Source: 40CM-4-68-19 sp036513415 (GTDB lineage Bacteria > Myxococcota > Myxococcia > Myxococcales > 40CM-4-68-19). From it: a DNA stretch of 64,000 nucleotides. Below the pieces are notes generated by a model, which saw only the letters and a program-made list of their open reading frames with translations, was not told the origin of the DNA and did no database searches. Shown here piece after piece: positions 7,832-16,167 of the stretch (within the stretch, counting starts at the first letter, position 1; the number at the start of each line of letters is the position of its first letter). Position numbers and translations under genes: made by a program. Where the stretch lies: contig DATBZA010000039.1 in the NCBI GenBank assembly GCA_036513415.1, positions 1 through 64,000 of the forward strand, written 5' to 3'.

Positions 7832-8278
7832 TCAGTGCCTGCCCGGATCGAGCTTGCTGCCGCGGTTCGACCAGTAGATGTAGGCCTCGAGCGCTTTCAT
7901 CGCGGGCGAGTCCGGATCGATCTTCACGCCCTCGTTCGGCTTCTCGATGCACCAGTTGATCATGTCGCGGAGCGTGGCGAACTGGCCGATCTGCTCCTGG
8001 AACTTGGGGAACTCGTGCGGGTGGTTGTCCGACCCGAACGGATGGCACATCGCGCACGCCATGCCGGTCCTGCTGAGCTCGACGTTCAGCTTCTTGGCCG
8101 TGGCGTCGTCCCCGTGGAAGAGCAGGTCGCCCACCTTCACCTGCTCCATGAAGACTTCCTCGAACGCCTTGAGCTGCTGGGGCGTGTGCTTGTCCTTGTG
8201 AGCGCTGGCGGAAGTGACGATCAGGAGCGAACCGACGATGACGCCCGCAGCGATGAGACCGTATCGGATCATTTTCAT
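7832..8278 (-). CDS. Periplasmic monoheme cytochrome c (SoxA-like architecture)
   Basis: A 148-residue protein with a Sec signal ending near TSASA (residue 26). One heme c site, CAMCH at residues 75-79, sits in GMACAMCHPFG. Later LRDMINWCIEKP contains a second free cysteine, C110, and the region ends in ALEAYIYWSNRG. The heme-then-cysteine layout recalls the catalytic half of SoxA, where a cysteine ligates the active heme; this likeness is from memory and not proven. It lies between the metallophosphoesterase and the SoxYZ-like gene with gaps of 17-19 bases. AGGAGAC precedes the ATG. Confidence 0.75.
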   Translation of the reverse strand: MKMIRYGLIAAGVIVGSLLIVTSASAHKDKHTPQQLKAFEEVFMEQVKVGDLLFHGDDATAKKLNVELSRTGMACAMCHPFGSDNHPHEFPKFQEQIGQFATLRDMINWCIEKPNEGVKIDPDSPAMKALEAYIYWSNRGSKLDPGRH

Positions 8279-8295
8279 GGCCGTCTCCTGGGGGC

Positions 8296-9456
8296 TTACT
8301 TGTACGCGCCGTAGTAGGGCCATTCCCGGTCCGCGATGCGAGGGTGCACGCTCTGGTTGACGTTGTCCGCGCACCCCGAGTCGACGGGCGCCTCGGCGAA
8401 GACGTCCTTCCGCCACATCACGTATTCGTTCTCGATCTTGTTCGCGGCGGTCATCGTGAGATGCGAGTAGCCGACGCCGTCGAAATGGTCGCCGGGATCC
8501 GCGCGGACCATGCACTTCGTGAACGCCGGAACGCCCTCGGGCGCGTAGGGCCACGGCCATGAGGTGGCGAGCATGCCGATGGAGCGCATCTTGCCCAGCT
8601 CGTTGTAGAGCACCTGGTGCGTGTGGCCGTGGATGTTGGTGACGTTCGAGAACGGCCTCAGCACCTCCTGGACCTCCCGCCAGTCACGAACCCAGAAGTT
8701 CCAGGGCGGGTAATACTCGTAGAGCGGGTTGTGGCTGAAGATCACGATCGGCTTGGCTTTGTCCCAGCTCGACAGCGTCTGGTTCAGCCACTGGAGCTGG
8801 TCGCGGCCGACGCCGGCCCAAGCCCCCGCCACGCTGCCGTCCAGGGTGGCCATGTGCCCCATGCGCTCCTTGGGAGTCATCTTCTTCGCCGTCCAGTAGT
8901 CCGGGCCACGGCTCACCGTGTCGAGCCCGACGAACCGGACGCCCTTGTGGTCGAACGTCCAGTTGGACTGGCCGAAGAGGCTGGTCCACTTCTGGCCCAT
9001 GTCGAGGTACCAGTCGTGCTCGCCGGGGATGAAGACCTTCTTGATCTTCACCTCCTTGAGGATGTCGTTTCCGAGGTCGAGCTCGACGGGGTCGCCGAGC
9101 TGGGCGAGATCACCGCCATGGATCAGGAAATCCGCGGCTGGTTTCATCGCCTGCACTTCCTTCACCGCCCGGACCGCCTTGTCCACGAACCGGGTGTTGA
9201 CGTCCTTCGGATAGAGGTGGTTGTCGGAGATCCAGGCGAACTTGAACGCCGTCGCCGGTTGTCCCGCTTGACCCACCACGAGATCGAGCGTGCCGATGAG
9301 CGGGAACCACCCGTAGGCGGCCACCCCCGCGGCGCCGGTCATCACCGACTTGTGGAGGAACGTGCGGCGAGTGATCTGGAGCGATCTGTCGGGTCGCTTG
9401 CCCTCGCCTTGCAGCGCCTTCTGCAGCTCATCCCTCTCTCGCTGATTCTCGTCCAT
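8296..9456 (-). CDS. Tat-exported calcineurin-like metallophosphoesterase
   Basis: A 386-residue protein with a charged start and a twin-arginine signal RRTFLHKS at residues 30-37. All metal-site motifs are visible: SDNH (D78, H80), GGDLAQ (D116), GEHD (residues 145-148, a variant of GNHD), FSHNP (H242) and HGHTH (H278, H280). The protein should therefore bind two metal ions in the periplasm. It lacks the extra C-terminal domain of 5'-nucleotidases. SoxB, the thiosulfohydrolase of the Sox system, belongs to the same metallophosphatase superfamily, so this protein is a candidate functional stand-in for SoxB; that is inference from context. Confidence 0.82.
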   Translation of the reverse strand: MDENQRERDELQKALQGEGKRPDRSLQITRRTFLHKSVMTGAAGVAAYGWFPLIGTLDLVVGQAGQPATAFKFAWISDNHLYPKDVNTRFVDKAVRAVKEVQAMKPAADFLIHGGDLAQLGDPVELDLGNDILKEVKIKKVFIPGEHDWYLDMGQKWTSLFGQSNWTFDHKGVRFVGLDTVSRGPDYWTAKKMTPKERMGHMATLDGSVAGAWAGVGRDQLQWLNQTLSSWDKAKPIVIFSHNPLYEYYPPWNFWVRDWREVQEVLRPFSNVTNIHGHTHQVLYNELGKMRSIGMLATSWPWPYAPEGVPAFTKCMVRADPGDHFDGVGYSHLTMTAANKIENEYVMWRKDVFAEAPVDSGCADNVNQSVHPRIADREWPYYGAYK

Positions 9457-9489
9457 GGTCTTCCGTCCTCCCCGGACTCGGCCTAGCCT

Positions 9490-10209
9490 TCACTTCTTCT
9501 TCAGCTCGATGGTCTGCTGCGTCGCTTCCTTCGCCTTCACCGTCACCGGCACCTCGGTCGCGTCCGTGTACTCCTGCCAGGCAACGAGCGTGTACGAGCC
9601 CGGCGGCACGTCCGAGATAGAGAAGGTGCCGTCCTTCTTGGTCACTGCGTAGTACGGGTGCTCGGACGCGTAGATCCAGCCGAGCATCCAGCCGTGCGTG
9701 TCGCACTCGACCCGCAACAAGCCTGGCTTCTTGATCGGCTTCTCGATCTTCATCCCCTCCGTCGGCAGCGCCTGGTTGAAGACGGTCTGCTTGCCGAGGA
9801 AGCCGTGCGTGTTGTGCATGACGGGGTCGGAGTTGACGATGACGATCGATCCCACCGGGACCGCCTGCACGTGCGGCTCGAACTGGCACTTGTGGTTGCT
9901 GATCTCGGGCTTCTTGGCGGCCGGCAGCGGCGCCTTCCCTTTCTGGACGTCCTTCAGGTAGACGATCGCGTCCTGCACGCCTTTGTCGGGCCCCACGACG
10001 ATCAGCGGCTCCTCGCGGATGGCCCCGCAGACCTCGTTGTCCTTGGTCACGATGATCTTCTTGGTCGCGATCTCGCCCTGATAGGTCAGCTTCCCCTTGA
10101 TGGTGCCGCCGTCGGTCACCTGGACGGTCTCGTACGCCCTCGCTGGGAGAGAGAGCAGGGCCGGGACGAGCAAAGCGAGAATCGTCGAGATGCTTCGCGC
10201 GAAGTGCAT
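9490..10209 (-). CDS. Secreted cupredoxin-like protein with a carboxypeptidase-regulatory-like domain
   Basis: A 239-residue protein with a Sec signal (ends near PARAYE, residue 26). The middle part has a cupredoxin-like pattern: VGSIVIVNSDPVMHNTHGF, then about 50 residues later CDTHGWMLGW, giving histidine, cysteine and methionine in positions used for type 1 copper. The C-terminal part (GTFSISDVPPGSYTLVAWQE) is a carboxypeptidase regulatory-like beta-sandwich. It is the first gene of the five-gene operon, 33 bases ahead of the metallophosphoesterase. A role as small periplasmic electron carrier or metal scaffold is inferred. The ATG at 10209 begins the signal peptide; an upstream in-frame ATG has no ribosome site. 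Confidence 0.72.
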   Translation of the reverse strand: MHFARSISTILALLVPALLSLPARAYETVQVTDGGTIKGKLTYQGEIATKKIIVTKDNEVCGAIREEPLIVVGPDKGVQDAIVYLKDVQKGKAPLPAAKKPEISNHKCQFEPHVQAVPVGSIVIVNSDPVMHNTHGFLGKQTVFNQALPTEGMKIEKPIKKPGLLRVECDTHGWMLGWIYASEHPYYAVTKKDGTFSISDVPPGSYTLVAWQEYTDATEVPVTVKAKEATQQTIELKKK

Positions 10210-10294
10210 CGAGCGCAGACCTCGCCCGGAGATGACGGGCCCCAAGGTTGAACGTCCCGCGTCGCACCGGCTCTCCGCCGCCCTGGAGTAAAAT

Positions 10295-10327
10295 GGAGAA
10301 CAATTCGCGGACGGAGAACAATTCGCG
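10295..10327. repeat. Two direct 15-bp repeats upstream of the sulfur-like operon (possible operator)
   Basis: The 15-mer GGAGAACAATTCGCG occurs twice with a period of 18 bases, at 10295-10309 and 10313-10327. Each copy contains the small inverted repeat GAA-CAA-TTC. They lie 86-118 bases upstream of the first gene of the five-gene operon, in a 272-base non-coding gap that holds no other obvious gene. Paired repeats at this distance commonly bind a dimeric or tandem regulator. No cognate regulator gene is adjacent. Confidence 0.6.
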
Positions 10328-10481
10328 TTTTAGTCCTTCCCGCGTTCCGCCGTCAACTCCCCCCCTTCTCCCCGCTCGATCAGGATGCCCGCGCCAACAC
10401 CTCGACGAGCGTGCCAACCATGCGCCGCCACCCTTGTCTCGCGCCGTCGAACGCTGACGCATGGGTCGCGCGGAACGTCCG

Positions 10482-11393
10482 TCAGCGATAGCCGGTGACG
10501 TCGGCGGGCTTGCCCGGGTCTTGAACTTCGATGACATACCTCCAGGCATCGGGCTGGCTGCCGTCGAGATCGGTGAAGCCGTAGACCTTCGCCAGCTGCC
10601 CGCTGGACAGCGACTTTCCGGTCCAGCGCGACACGTCAGGGTCTTGCGCGAGCGCCGCTACCGCCCGGCCGACGAACGCTGGACTCTCGGAGATACCGAA
10701 GTGGGGCATCTTCTTGGTCGCGTCACGCCAGTTCGATTCGGTGACGCCATAAGCCTCGAGCATCGCTTCCGATCGCAGCCAACCCGGAGTGAGCGACACA
10801 GCTGTCGCGTTGTGGGGTCGCAACTCGTGCGCCAGCGCGAACGCCATCCGATTCACCGACGCCTTGGCCAGGTCGTAGAAAAAGGAGACCCGGTAGTTGG
10901 CCGCGTTGTACTCATCCGTTCCGTCGCCCACCTCGACGACCAGCCCGCCGGGCCTCTGGATGAGCAGCGGGATCGCGAAGTGGCTGGTGATCGCGTGCGT
11001 GTCCACGGCCAGGCGCAGGGTACGCAGTCCATACTCCAAGGAGGATTCCCAGACTGATTTGTTCCACTCCATCCTGGTGGCTCCCCAGATGTTGTTCACC
11101 AGGACATGCAGGCAGCCCTGTTCGTCCTTGATGCGAGTCACCAGGGCGGACACCTCGTCGGGCGCGAGATGATCAACCTGGACCGCGATTCCGCGGCCGC
11201 CGGCCGCATCCACGAGAGCCGCGGTCTCTTCGATCGTCTCCGGCCGGTTCATCTCCGATCGCTCGGAGCGGGTCGTTCGTCCGGTGACGTAGACGGTCGC
11301 TCCGGCCGCGCCTAACTGCACGGCTATCCCTCGCCCCGCTCCTCGGGTCGCTCCAGCGACCAACGCAACCTTGCCTGCCAGCGATGTCTTCAT
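10482..11393 (-). CDS. Short-chain dehydrogenase/reductase
   Basis: A 303-residue cytoplasmic SDR. The nucleotide-binding glycine motif AGATRGAGRGIA is at residues 13-24, NNIWGAT occupies the NNAG position, and the catalytic YxxxK is YDLAK. The usual catalytic serine is not obvious (VVEVGDGTDEY). The length and the insert around residues 40-60 resemble DHRS1-like SDRs. The substrate cannot be deduced. The chosen ATG has AGGGGAC upstream; a longer open frame overlaps the divergent membrane protein gene region. Confidence 0.8.
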   Translation of the reverse strand: MKTSLAGKVALVAGATRGAGRGIAVQLGAAGATVYVTGRTTRSERSEMNRPETIEETAALVDAAGGRGIAVQVDHLAPDEVSALVTRIKDEQGCLHVLVNNIWGATRMEWNKSVWESSLEYGLRTLRLAVDTHAITSHFAIPLLIQRPGGLVVEVGDGTDEYNAANYRVSFFYDLAKASVNRMAFALAHELRPHNATAVSLTPGWLRSEAMLEAYGVTESNWRDATKKMPHFGISESPAFVGRAVAALAQDPDVSRWTGKSLSSGQLAKVYGFTDLDGSQPDAWRYVIEVQDPGKPADVTGYR

Positions 11394-11499
11394 GGTCTGT
11401 CCCCTGGTCGTGCTGTCATTGTGCCTTGGAAGCGACGCACGCCGACACGTTGACGGATGCTGCATGATCCGTTCTATGGTCGGAGCTCGAGGACTTCAC

Positions 11500-11901
11500 A
11501 TGACGGCACCCTCCACCACCGTGAAGTGGTTGGCGATTGCGGCGATCCTCGGTACAGGACTGATTCACGTCGTAGAGGCACGGGATGCCTTCGGCGAAGC
11601 CACGTACAAGGGGTTGCTCTTCATCGCCAACGGCGGCGGCGCGCTGGTGGCGGCGGTCGGTGTGTACCGAAACCGGCGGGAACCCGGCTGGTTGTTGGGT
11701 CTGCTAGTCGCGGGAGGCGCTTTCCTCGCCTACGTAGCGAGTCGCACGGTCGGGTTGCCGGGGCTGCCGGCTGAGCCCGACGCCTGGTTCGAGCCGATGG
11801 GTGTCGCATCGCTCGTGTGCGAGGGGCTCTTCATCATCCTCTTTGTCGTGGCGCAGCAGGGACGGACCGACGCATCCCCCGGCTCGTCCGTCGCACGGTG
11901 A
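11500..11901 (+). CDS. Small four-helix membrane protein, unknown function
   Basis: A 133-residue protein with four hydrophobic segments (about residues 10-26, 41-57, 65-85 and 103-122). LIHVVEARDAF after the first helix is a potentially functional histidine-containing loop. The start is uncertain: ATG at 11500 has CGAGGA 7 bases upstream, while in-frame ATGs at 11464 and 11479 are possible. It is divergent from the SDR and converges on the lipoprotein gene. I do not recognise the family. Confidence 0.6.
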   Translation: MTAPSTTVKWLAIAAILGTGLIHVVEARDAFGEATYKGLLFIANGGGALVAAVGVYRNRREPGWLLGLLVAGGAFLAYVASRTVGLPGLPAEPDAWFEPMGVASLVCEGLFIILFVVAQQGRTDASPGSSVAR

Positions 11902-11906
11902 TTGCG

Positions 11907-11943
11907 AAAAGAAAGGGCGGCAAAGCCGACGGCGTCGCCGCCC
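11907..11943 (-). terminator. Rho-independent terminator for the minus-strand lipoprotein gene
   Basis: On the minus strand GGGCGGC (11943-11937) pairs with GCCGCCC (11921-11915), and an inner GCC/GGC pair adds to the stem. The hairpin is followed by TTTCTTTT. It begins 16 bases after the stop at 11959. It lies between convergent genes and has no T-run on the plus-strand side. Confidence 0.75.
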
Positions 11944-11958
11944 CAGGTTTCAAACAGC

Positions 11959-14541
11959 TCAGTTCTGGCAGTTCCCGTTCGTGCACGCCACATTGACCAC
12001 CAGCGTGACGGTGGTGGTCTTGTTGGGGAGGCCCGTCGCCGCCCCTGTGATGGTGAGCACGCGGCTGCCTGTCGCTGCGGTGGCCGTCGTCGCCACGGTC
12101 AGCGTCGAGCTGGCGGCCGTAGCGGGGTTCGGGCTGAACGTTCCCGTCTGGCCCGTGCCCAGACCGCTCACGCTCAGGGTGACCGCGCCGGTAAATCCGC
12201 CCGTCCGCGCGATGTTGACCGTATACGTGGTGGACTGGCCCTGGTTGATGGTCCGCGAGGTGGGCGTTGCCGAAAGCGTGTAGTCGCCCGCGGCCGGCGC
12301 GTTGACCACCAGCGTGACGGCAGTGCTGTGCGTCAGGCTTCCGTTCACGCCGGTGATGGTGATGGTGTACGTGCCCGTCGCCGTGCTGGTGCTGGTGGGA
12401 ACCGACAGCGACGAGCTTGCGCCGGTGTTGGGATTCGGCGTGAACGTTCCGGTCAGGCCCGCCGGCGAGCTGGTCATGCTCAAAGTGACGTTGCCTGTGA
12501 AACCGCCCGTGCGCGTGACGTTGACGGTGTAGCTTCCCGCGGTTCCCTGGGTGACGGTCTGCGAGGCCGGCGTTGCGGAGAGCGAGAAGTCGGGCACGGG
12601 CGCCGCGGTGACCACGAGCGTGGCGCTGGTCGTGTGAGTGAGCGTGCCGCTGACGCCGGTGATGGTGAGCGGGTAGCTGCCGGTGGGCGTGGTGGACGAG
12701 GTCGTCACCCCCAGCGTGGAGGTCGTGGTCGCCGGGTTGGGGCTGAAAGTGCCGGCCGCGCCCGCGGGCAGGCCCGAAACGCTCAACGTTACGGATCCGG
12801 TGAAGCCGCCGCTCGGTGTGATGGTCACCGTGTAGTTCGTACCCGCGCCCTGCACCACCGACGCCGAAGCCGGCGAGACGGAAAGCGAGTAGTCAGGCGT
12901 CGGAGGCGCCAGGCAATTGGGCAGCGTGAACGAGTTGATGCGCGTGCTCCAGTTGAAGCTGCCGGAGGCCTTCAGGTACTCGGTCGTGTACCAGAAGGTG
13001 CAATCGTCGACCGGGTCGACGCCCAGCATGCTGTAGTCGCCCCAGCGCGCCAGGCCGCCAGTCTGCGAGCCTGCACCGTTGATGACCACGTTCTCACCCT
13101 GCGTCATGGTTCCCGCTGCTTCGGCGGCAAGGCGTCCCGTAAAGTGGATCTGCGGGCTGATGGTGCTGGACGAGACGCTGTAGCCCAGGCCGATGTTGCC
13201 GACCTTGTCCTGCGCGATGCTGCCCATCCAGCGCCAGTTCGCGTCGGGCGCGTAGGTGCCCTGCTGGAAGAGGGTCAGGTTGCGGCTGGCGTCGGGCCGC
13301 AGCTCGTACCAGCGCACGCCGCTGTGCAGGCTGCTGCCCGAGCCCACCTCGATGGTGTGGTTGACCACCAAGGCTTCGTGGTCGCCGAAGTTGCGATAGG
13401 CCAGGCGATGCATCAGACGATCCGCGAGCGACTCCAGGTTCGTGCCTCCGCTACCCTGCGGGATGCAGTCGCCGCGAGCTCGAGACGCGCAGGAGCTGGC
13501 GTACGCCGTGACGGGGATGGAAGTGGGGCCCGTGAACGTGCTGTTCGCCGGGATGGCGGGGTCGTAGTGGAACTTCCAGTAGACCAGCGTACTGGTCGTG
13601 TCGAGCCCGACGATGTAGTTGGGCGCGCCGGCCGGCGGGGCCGTCTTGCCGTCGAGGTCGGTCGGCAAGAGGCCTCCGTACAGGGTGCTGGTCTGGAAGC
13701 ACTTTTGCGTCGCTGCGGCGCCGGTCAGCATCTTGCTGCGATCCATGGCGCAGACGCCCGCGCCGTTGAACGTGCTGCCGCCCGCGAACATGTTGTAGGT
13801 GACGTAGTAGCCGTCGGGCCACACGCCGAACTTCGGATAGTCGGGGAAGTCGGTGTACTGGAACGAATACCGGTAGAACGATCCCGTCGGATCCGGCCCG
13901 GTGGAGACGGCCACGCACTCCAGATAGTGCGTCGTGGTCACCGCGAACTGCGAGATCACCCAGCGGTCGGCGAGCGGGTCATAGAGGACGATCGGGTCGC
14001 CGTCGTTGTCGATCTGGCAGCCGCCGCCGAATCCCGACCAGAGCGTGTTCATGGGCACCGGGCCGAACAGCCTCGTCCCCGACTTGTTGAACACCGCGTA
14101 GTCGAGGTTGACCAACTGCACGTAGTGGTTGGGGCCGACGTCGCCGTTGGTGTCCGGCGGCGCGCAGCAGACGACGTACGAGCCGAAGCCCTGGCCTACG
14201 CCATCGAAGTTGACGCCCGCCGTCGGCGCAAGCAGCGAAGGGACCGAGGGCTGCACGGCAGGCTGCGGCGTCTGCGCCGGGCTCCGGGACGGGCGCGGTC
14301 CCGGAAGCATCTTCACCTCGTGCTCTTCGAGCGTGCCTTTGCGCTCCGCGGGCGGCAGAAGGAAGAGCGGTGGCGACGTGTCGTTGTGCTGCGACCAGGC
14401 GACGTCCTGGGACGTGACGTCCTGCGACCTTTGCTGCTGCGCCAGCTCAGGTTGCCCGTTGCCGGTGGTTTGCGTTCCACACGCGGCCAATAAAGCGAGC
14501 ACCGCGATCGGATTCACCGATCGCACGAAGTACGTCCTCAT
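11959..14541 (-). CDS. Large surface lipoprotein with three Ig-like repeats at the C-terminus
   Basis: An 860-residue protein. The signal ends in a good lipobox, LLAACGTQ. A proline-rich linker (about residues 60-110) is followed by a domain of about 420 residues rich in aromatic and glycine residues, probably a beta-propeller-like fold. Three tandem repeats of about 95 residues follow, each starting near DYSLS or DFSLSA and containing GGFTGxVTLS and TGTFxPNP. The repeats are alike at DNA level too. It is likely exposed at the cell surface or secreted. Function is unknown. A terminator hairpin follows the stop. Confidence 0.8.
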   Translation of the reverse strand: MRTYFVRSVNPIAVLALLAACGTQTTGNGQPELAQQQRSQDVTSQDVAWSQHNDTSPPLFLLPPAERKGTLEEHEVKMLPGPRPSRSPAQTPQPAVQPSVPSLLAPTAGVNFDGVGQGFGSYVVCCAPPDTNGDVGPNHYVQLVNLDYAVFNKSGTRLFGPVPMNTLWSGFGGGCQIDNDGDPIVLYDPLADRWVISQFAVTTTHYLECVAVSTGPDPTGSFYRYSFQYTDFPDYPKFGVWPDGYYVTYNMFAGGSTFNGAGVCAMDRSKMLTGAAATQKCFQTSTLYGGLLPTDLDGKTAPPAGAPNYIVGLDTTSTLVYWKFHYDPAIPANSTFTGPTSIPVTAYASSCASRARGDCIPQGSGGTNLESLADRLMHRLAYRNFGDHEALVVNHTIEVGSGSSLHSGVRWYELRPDASRNLTLFQQGTYAPDANWRWMGSIAQDKVGNIGLGYSVSSSTISPQIHFTGRLAAEAAGTMTQGENVVINGAGSQTGGLARWGDYSMLGVDPVDDCTFWYTTEYLKASGSFNWSTRINSFTLPNCLAPPTPDYSLSVSPASASVVQGAGTNYTVTITPSGGFTGSVTLSVSGLPAGAAGTFSPNPATTTSTLGVTTSSTTPTGSYPLTITGVSGTLTHTTSATLVVTAAPVPDFSLSATPASQTVTQGTAGSYTVNVTRTGGFTGNVTLSMTSSPAGLTGTFTPNPNTGASSSLSVPTSTSTATGTYTITITGVNGSLTHSTAVTLVVNAPAAGDYTLSATPTSRTINQGQSTTYTVNIARTGGFTGAVTLSVSGLGTGQTGTFSPNPATAASSTLTVATTATAATGSRVLTITGAATGLPNKTTTVTLVVNVACTNGNCQN

Positions 14542-14670
14542 AGGAATGTCCCCTCGGTTGGATGCTCTCCGGCACCGCTGCCGGGGAGCGACAGGCGCGC
14601 GAAACATCCCATCGTTGCGGCTGGTCTTCAAGTCGGGAGGGCTCCGAGCGTCGATTCATTGGCAACCCTT

Positions 14671-16167
14671 TCAATGCAGCATGCCGTTGGCCTGGTTCAG
14701 CGATGCGAGCCGCGATGCCTCCCAGCCGCCGCCCAGCGCCTTGATGAGCAGAACGCTCGCCGTCATCTGCGCCAAGCGGATGTTCATCGCGGTGCGCTGG
14801 TTCGTGAGCAGCGTGCTCTGCGCCGTGATGACGTTGAGGTAGCTGTCGATTCCGAACTTGTACCGGTCCTCCGCGCGCGCCAGAGCGGTCTGCGCCGATG
14901 CGACGGCCGCGTCCTGCTGCACCCGCTCCTGGGAGAGGATCCGCAGCGCGGCAAGCTCGTCCTCCACCTCCTGGAATGCGGTCAGTACCGTCTGCCGGTA
15001 GGTGGCGACGGTGCCGTCATACGAGGCCATCGCCTGTTCGACCGTCGCCTGCCGTTTCCCTCCGTCGAACAGCGTCTGCGCCAGGCTTGCCCCGAACTGC
15101 CAGAACCGGCTCGGCGCCGACAGCAGGCTGCCGAGGGCGGTGCTTGCGAAGCCTGCGCTTCCGCTGAGCGTGAGAGTGGGGAAGAACGCCGCCTTCACCA
15201 CGCCTATCTGCGCGTTGGCCGCGGCGACGCGCCGCTCAGCGGCGGCGATGTCCGGCCGCCGCTCGAGGAGCTGCGAGGGAAGCCCTAGCGGGACCGCCGA
15301 AGGGTTCGGTTGCAACGGCGCCAGGGGGATCGAGAAGCTCGAGGCGGGCTTGCCGATCAGTGCCGCGATCGCGTGCTCGAGCTGCGCGCGGAGGATCCCA
15401 AGATCCGTGTCCTGGGCGATGGTCGACTCCAGCTGCGTCTCGGCCTGGGCTACGTCCTCGTCCGACGCGATACCTCCCTCGTGGCGGATCTTCGTGAGCT
15501 CCAGCGCCTTTCGGAAGGCGATGACGGTGCCGTCCAGGATCTCCTTCTGCGAGTCCTGCGCGCGCAGCTCGAAGTAATCGACGGCGACCTCGGAATGGAT
15601 CAACAGACGCGTGTTCTCCAGGTCCGCTGCCGTCGCCTGGGCCTCGTCCCTGCTTGCGCTCACCGAGTTCCGGATGCGACCCCAGAGATCCGCCTCCCAC
15701 GAGGCGTCGAACGGCAGCTGGAACTGGGTGGTCGCGGACGACGACGAGCGTGTCACGGACGACGAGGTCGTCGCTCCCGATGACGAGCGCGTCACGGACG
15801 GCGAGGTCGTCACGGTCGGGAACAGCTGCGCGCGCGCCTCCGCGACCAGGGCCCGCGCCACGCGGTAATTGGCGGCCGCGAGCGCGAGGCTCTGGTTCGA
15901 GACGTCGACCTGTTGCTCGAGCTCGTTCAAGAGGGGGTCGTCGAACATTTCCCACCAGCTTCCGCGAATGAGATCGTCCCGCGGCTGCGCCATCTTCCAC
16001 CCGTCGGTGCTCGGGAAGTCGGCGGGCGTGAGCTCCCGGTAGGCCGCGGGCGGCCCCGCCGAGGCCGTGGGCGGAAACGCGGAGGGTCGCGCGTACTCCG
16101 GCGCGAGATTGCAGCCGGCGACGAGGGCGACGACGAGGGCAACGGACGCCCTTCGGGAGGCGCTCAT
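14671..16167 (-). CDS. Outer-membrane efflux channel lipoprotein, NodT/TolC family
   Basis: A 498-residue protein with a lipobox (LVAGCNLAP) and the two-fold outer-membrane efflux protein architecture. Typical motifs are SWWEMFDDPLLNELE, LLERRPDIAAAERRVAAANA and FPTLTLSGSAG. It forms the outer channel for the RND pump whose genes precede it; its ATG overlaps the pump stop as ATGA. Around residues 125-150 a serine/threonine-rich 13-residue unit (SVTRSSSGATT type) is repeated twice, encoded by a near-perfect 39-bp DNA duplication at about 15733-15812. This falls in a surface loop. Confidence 0.9.
   Translation of the reverse strand: MSASRRASVALVVALVAGCNLAPEYARPSAFPPTASAGPPAAYRELTPADFPSTDGWKMAQPRDDLIRGSWWEMFDDPLLNELEQQVDVSNQSLALAAANYRVARALVAEARAQLFPTVTTSPSVTRSSSGATTSSSVTRSSSSATTQFQLPFDASWEADLWGRIRNSVSASRDEAQATAADLENTRLLIHSEVAVDYFELRAQDSQKEILDGTVIAFRKALELTKIRHEGGIASDEDVAQAETQLESTIAQDTDLGILRAQLEHAIAALIGKPASSFSIPLAPLQPNPSAVPLGLPSQLLERRPDIAAAERRVAAANAQIGVVKAAFFPTLTLSGSAGFASTALGSLLSAPSRFWQFGASLAQTLFDGGKRQATVEQAMASYDGTVATYRQTVLTAFQEVEDELAALRILSQERVQQDAAVASAQTALARAEDRYKFGIDSYLNVITAQSTLLTNQRTAMNIRLAQMTASVLLIKALGGGWEASRLASLNQANGMLH

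Noticed and set aside
11902..14493. An 863-codon plus-strand frame opposite the large lipoprotein gene
   Set aside because: Composition is arginine/glycine-rich without motifs; it mirrors the real minus-strand gene, which has a lipobox and repeats.
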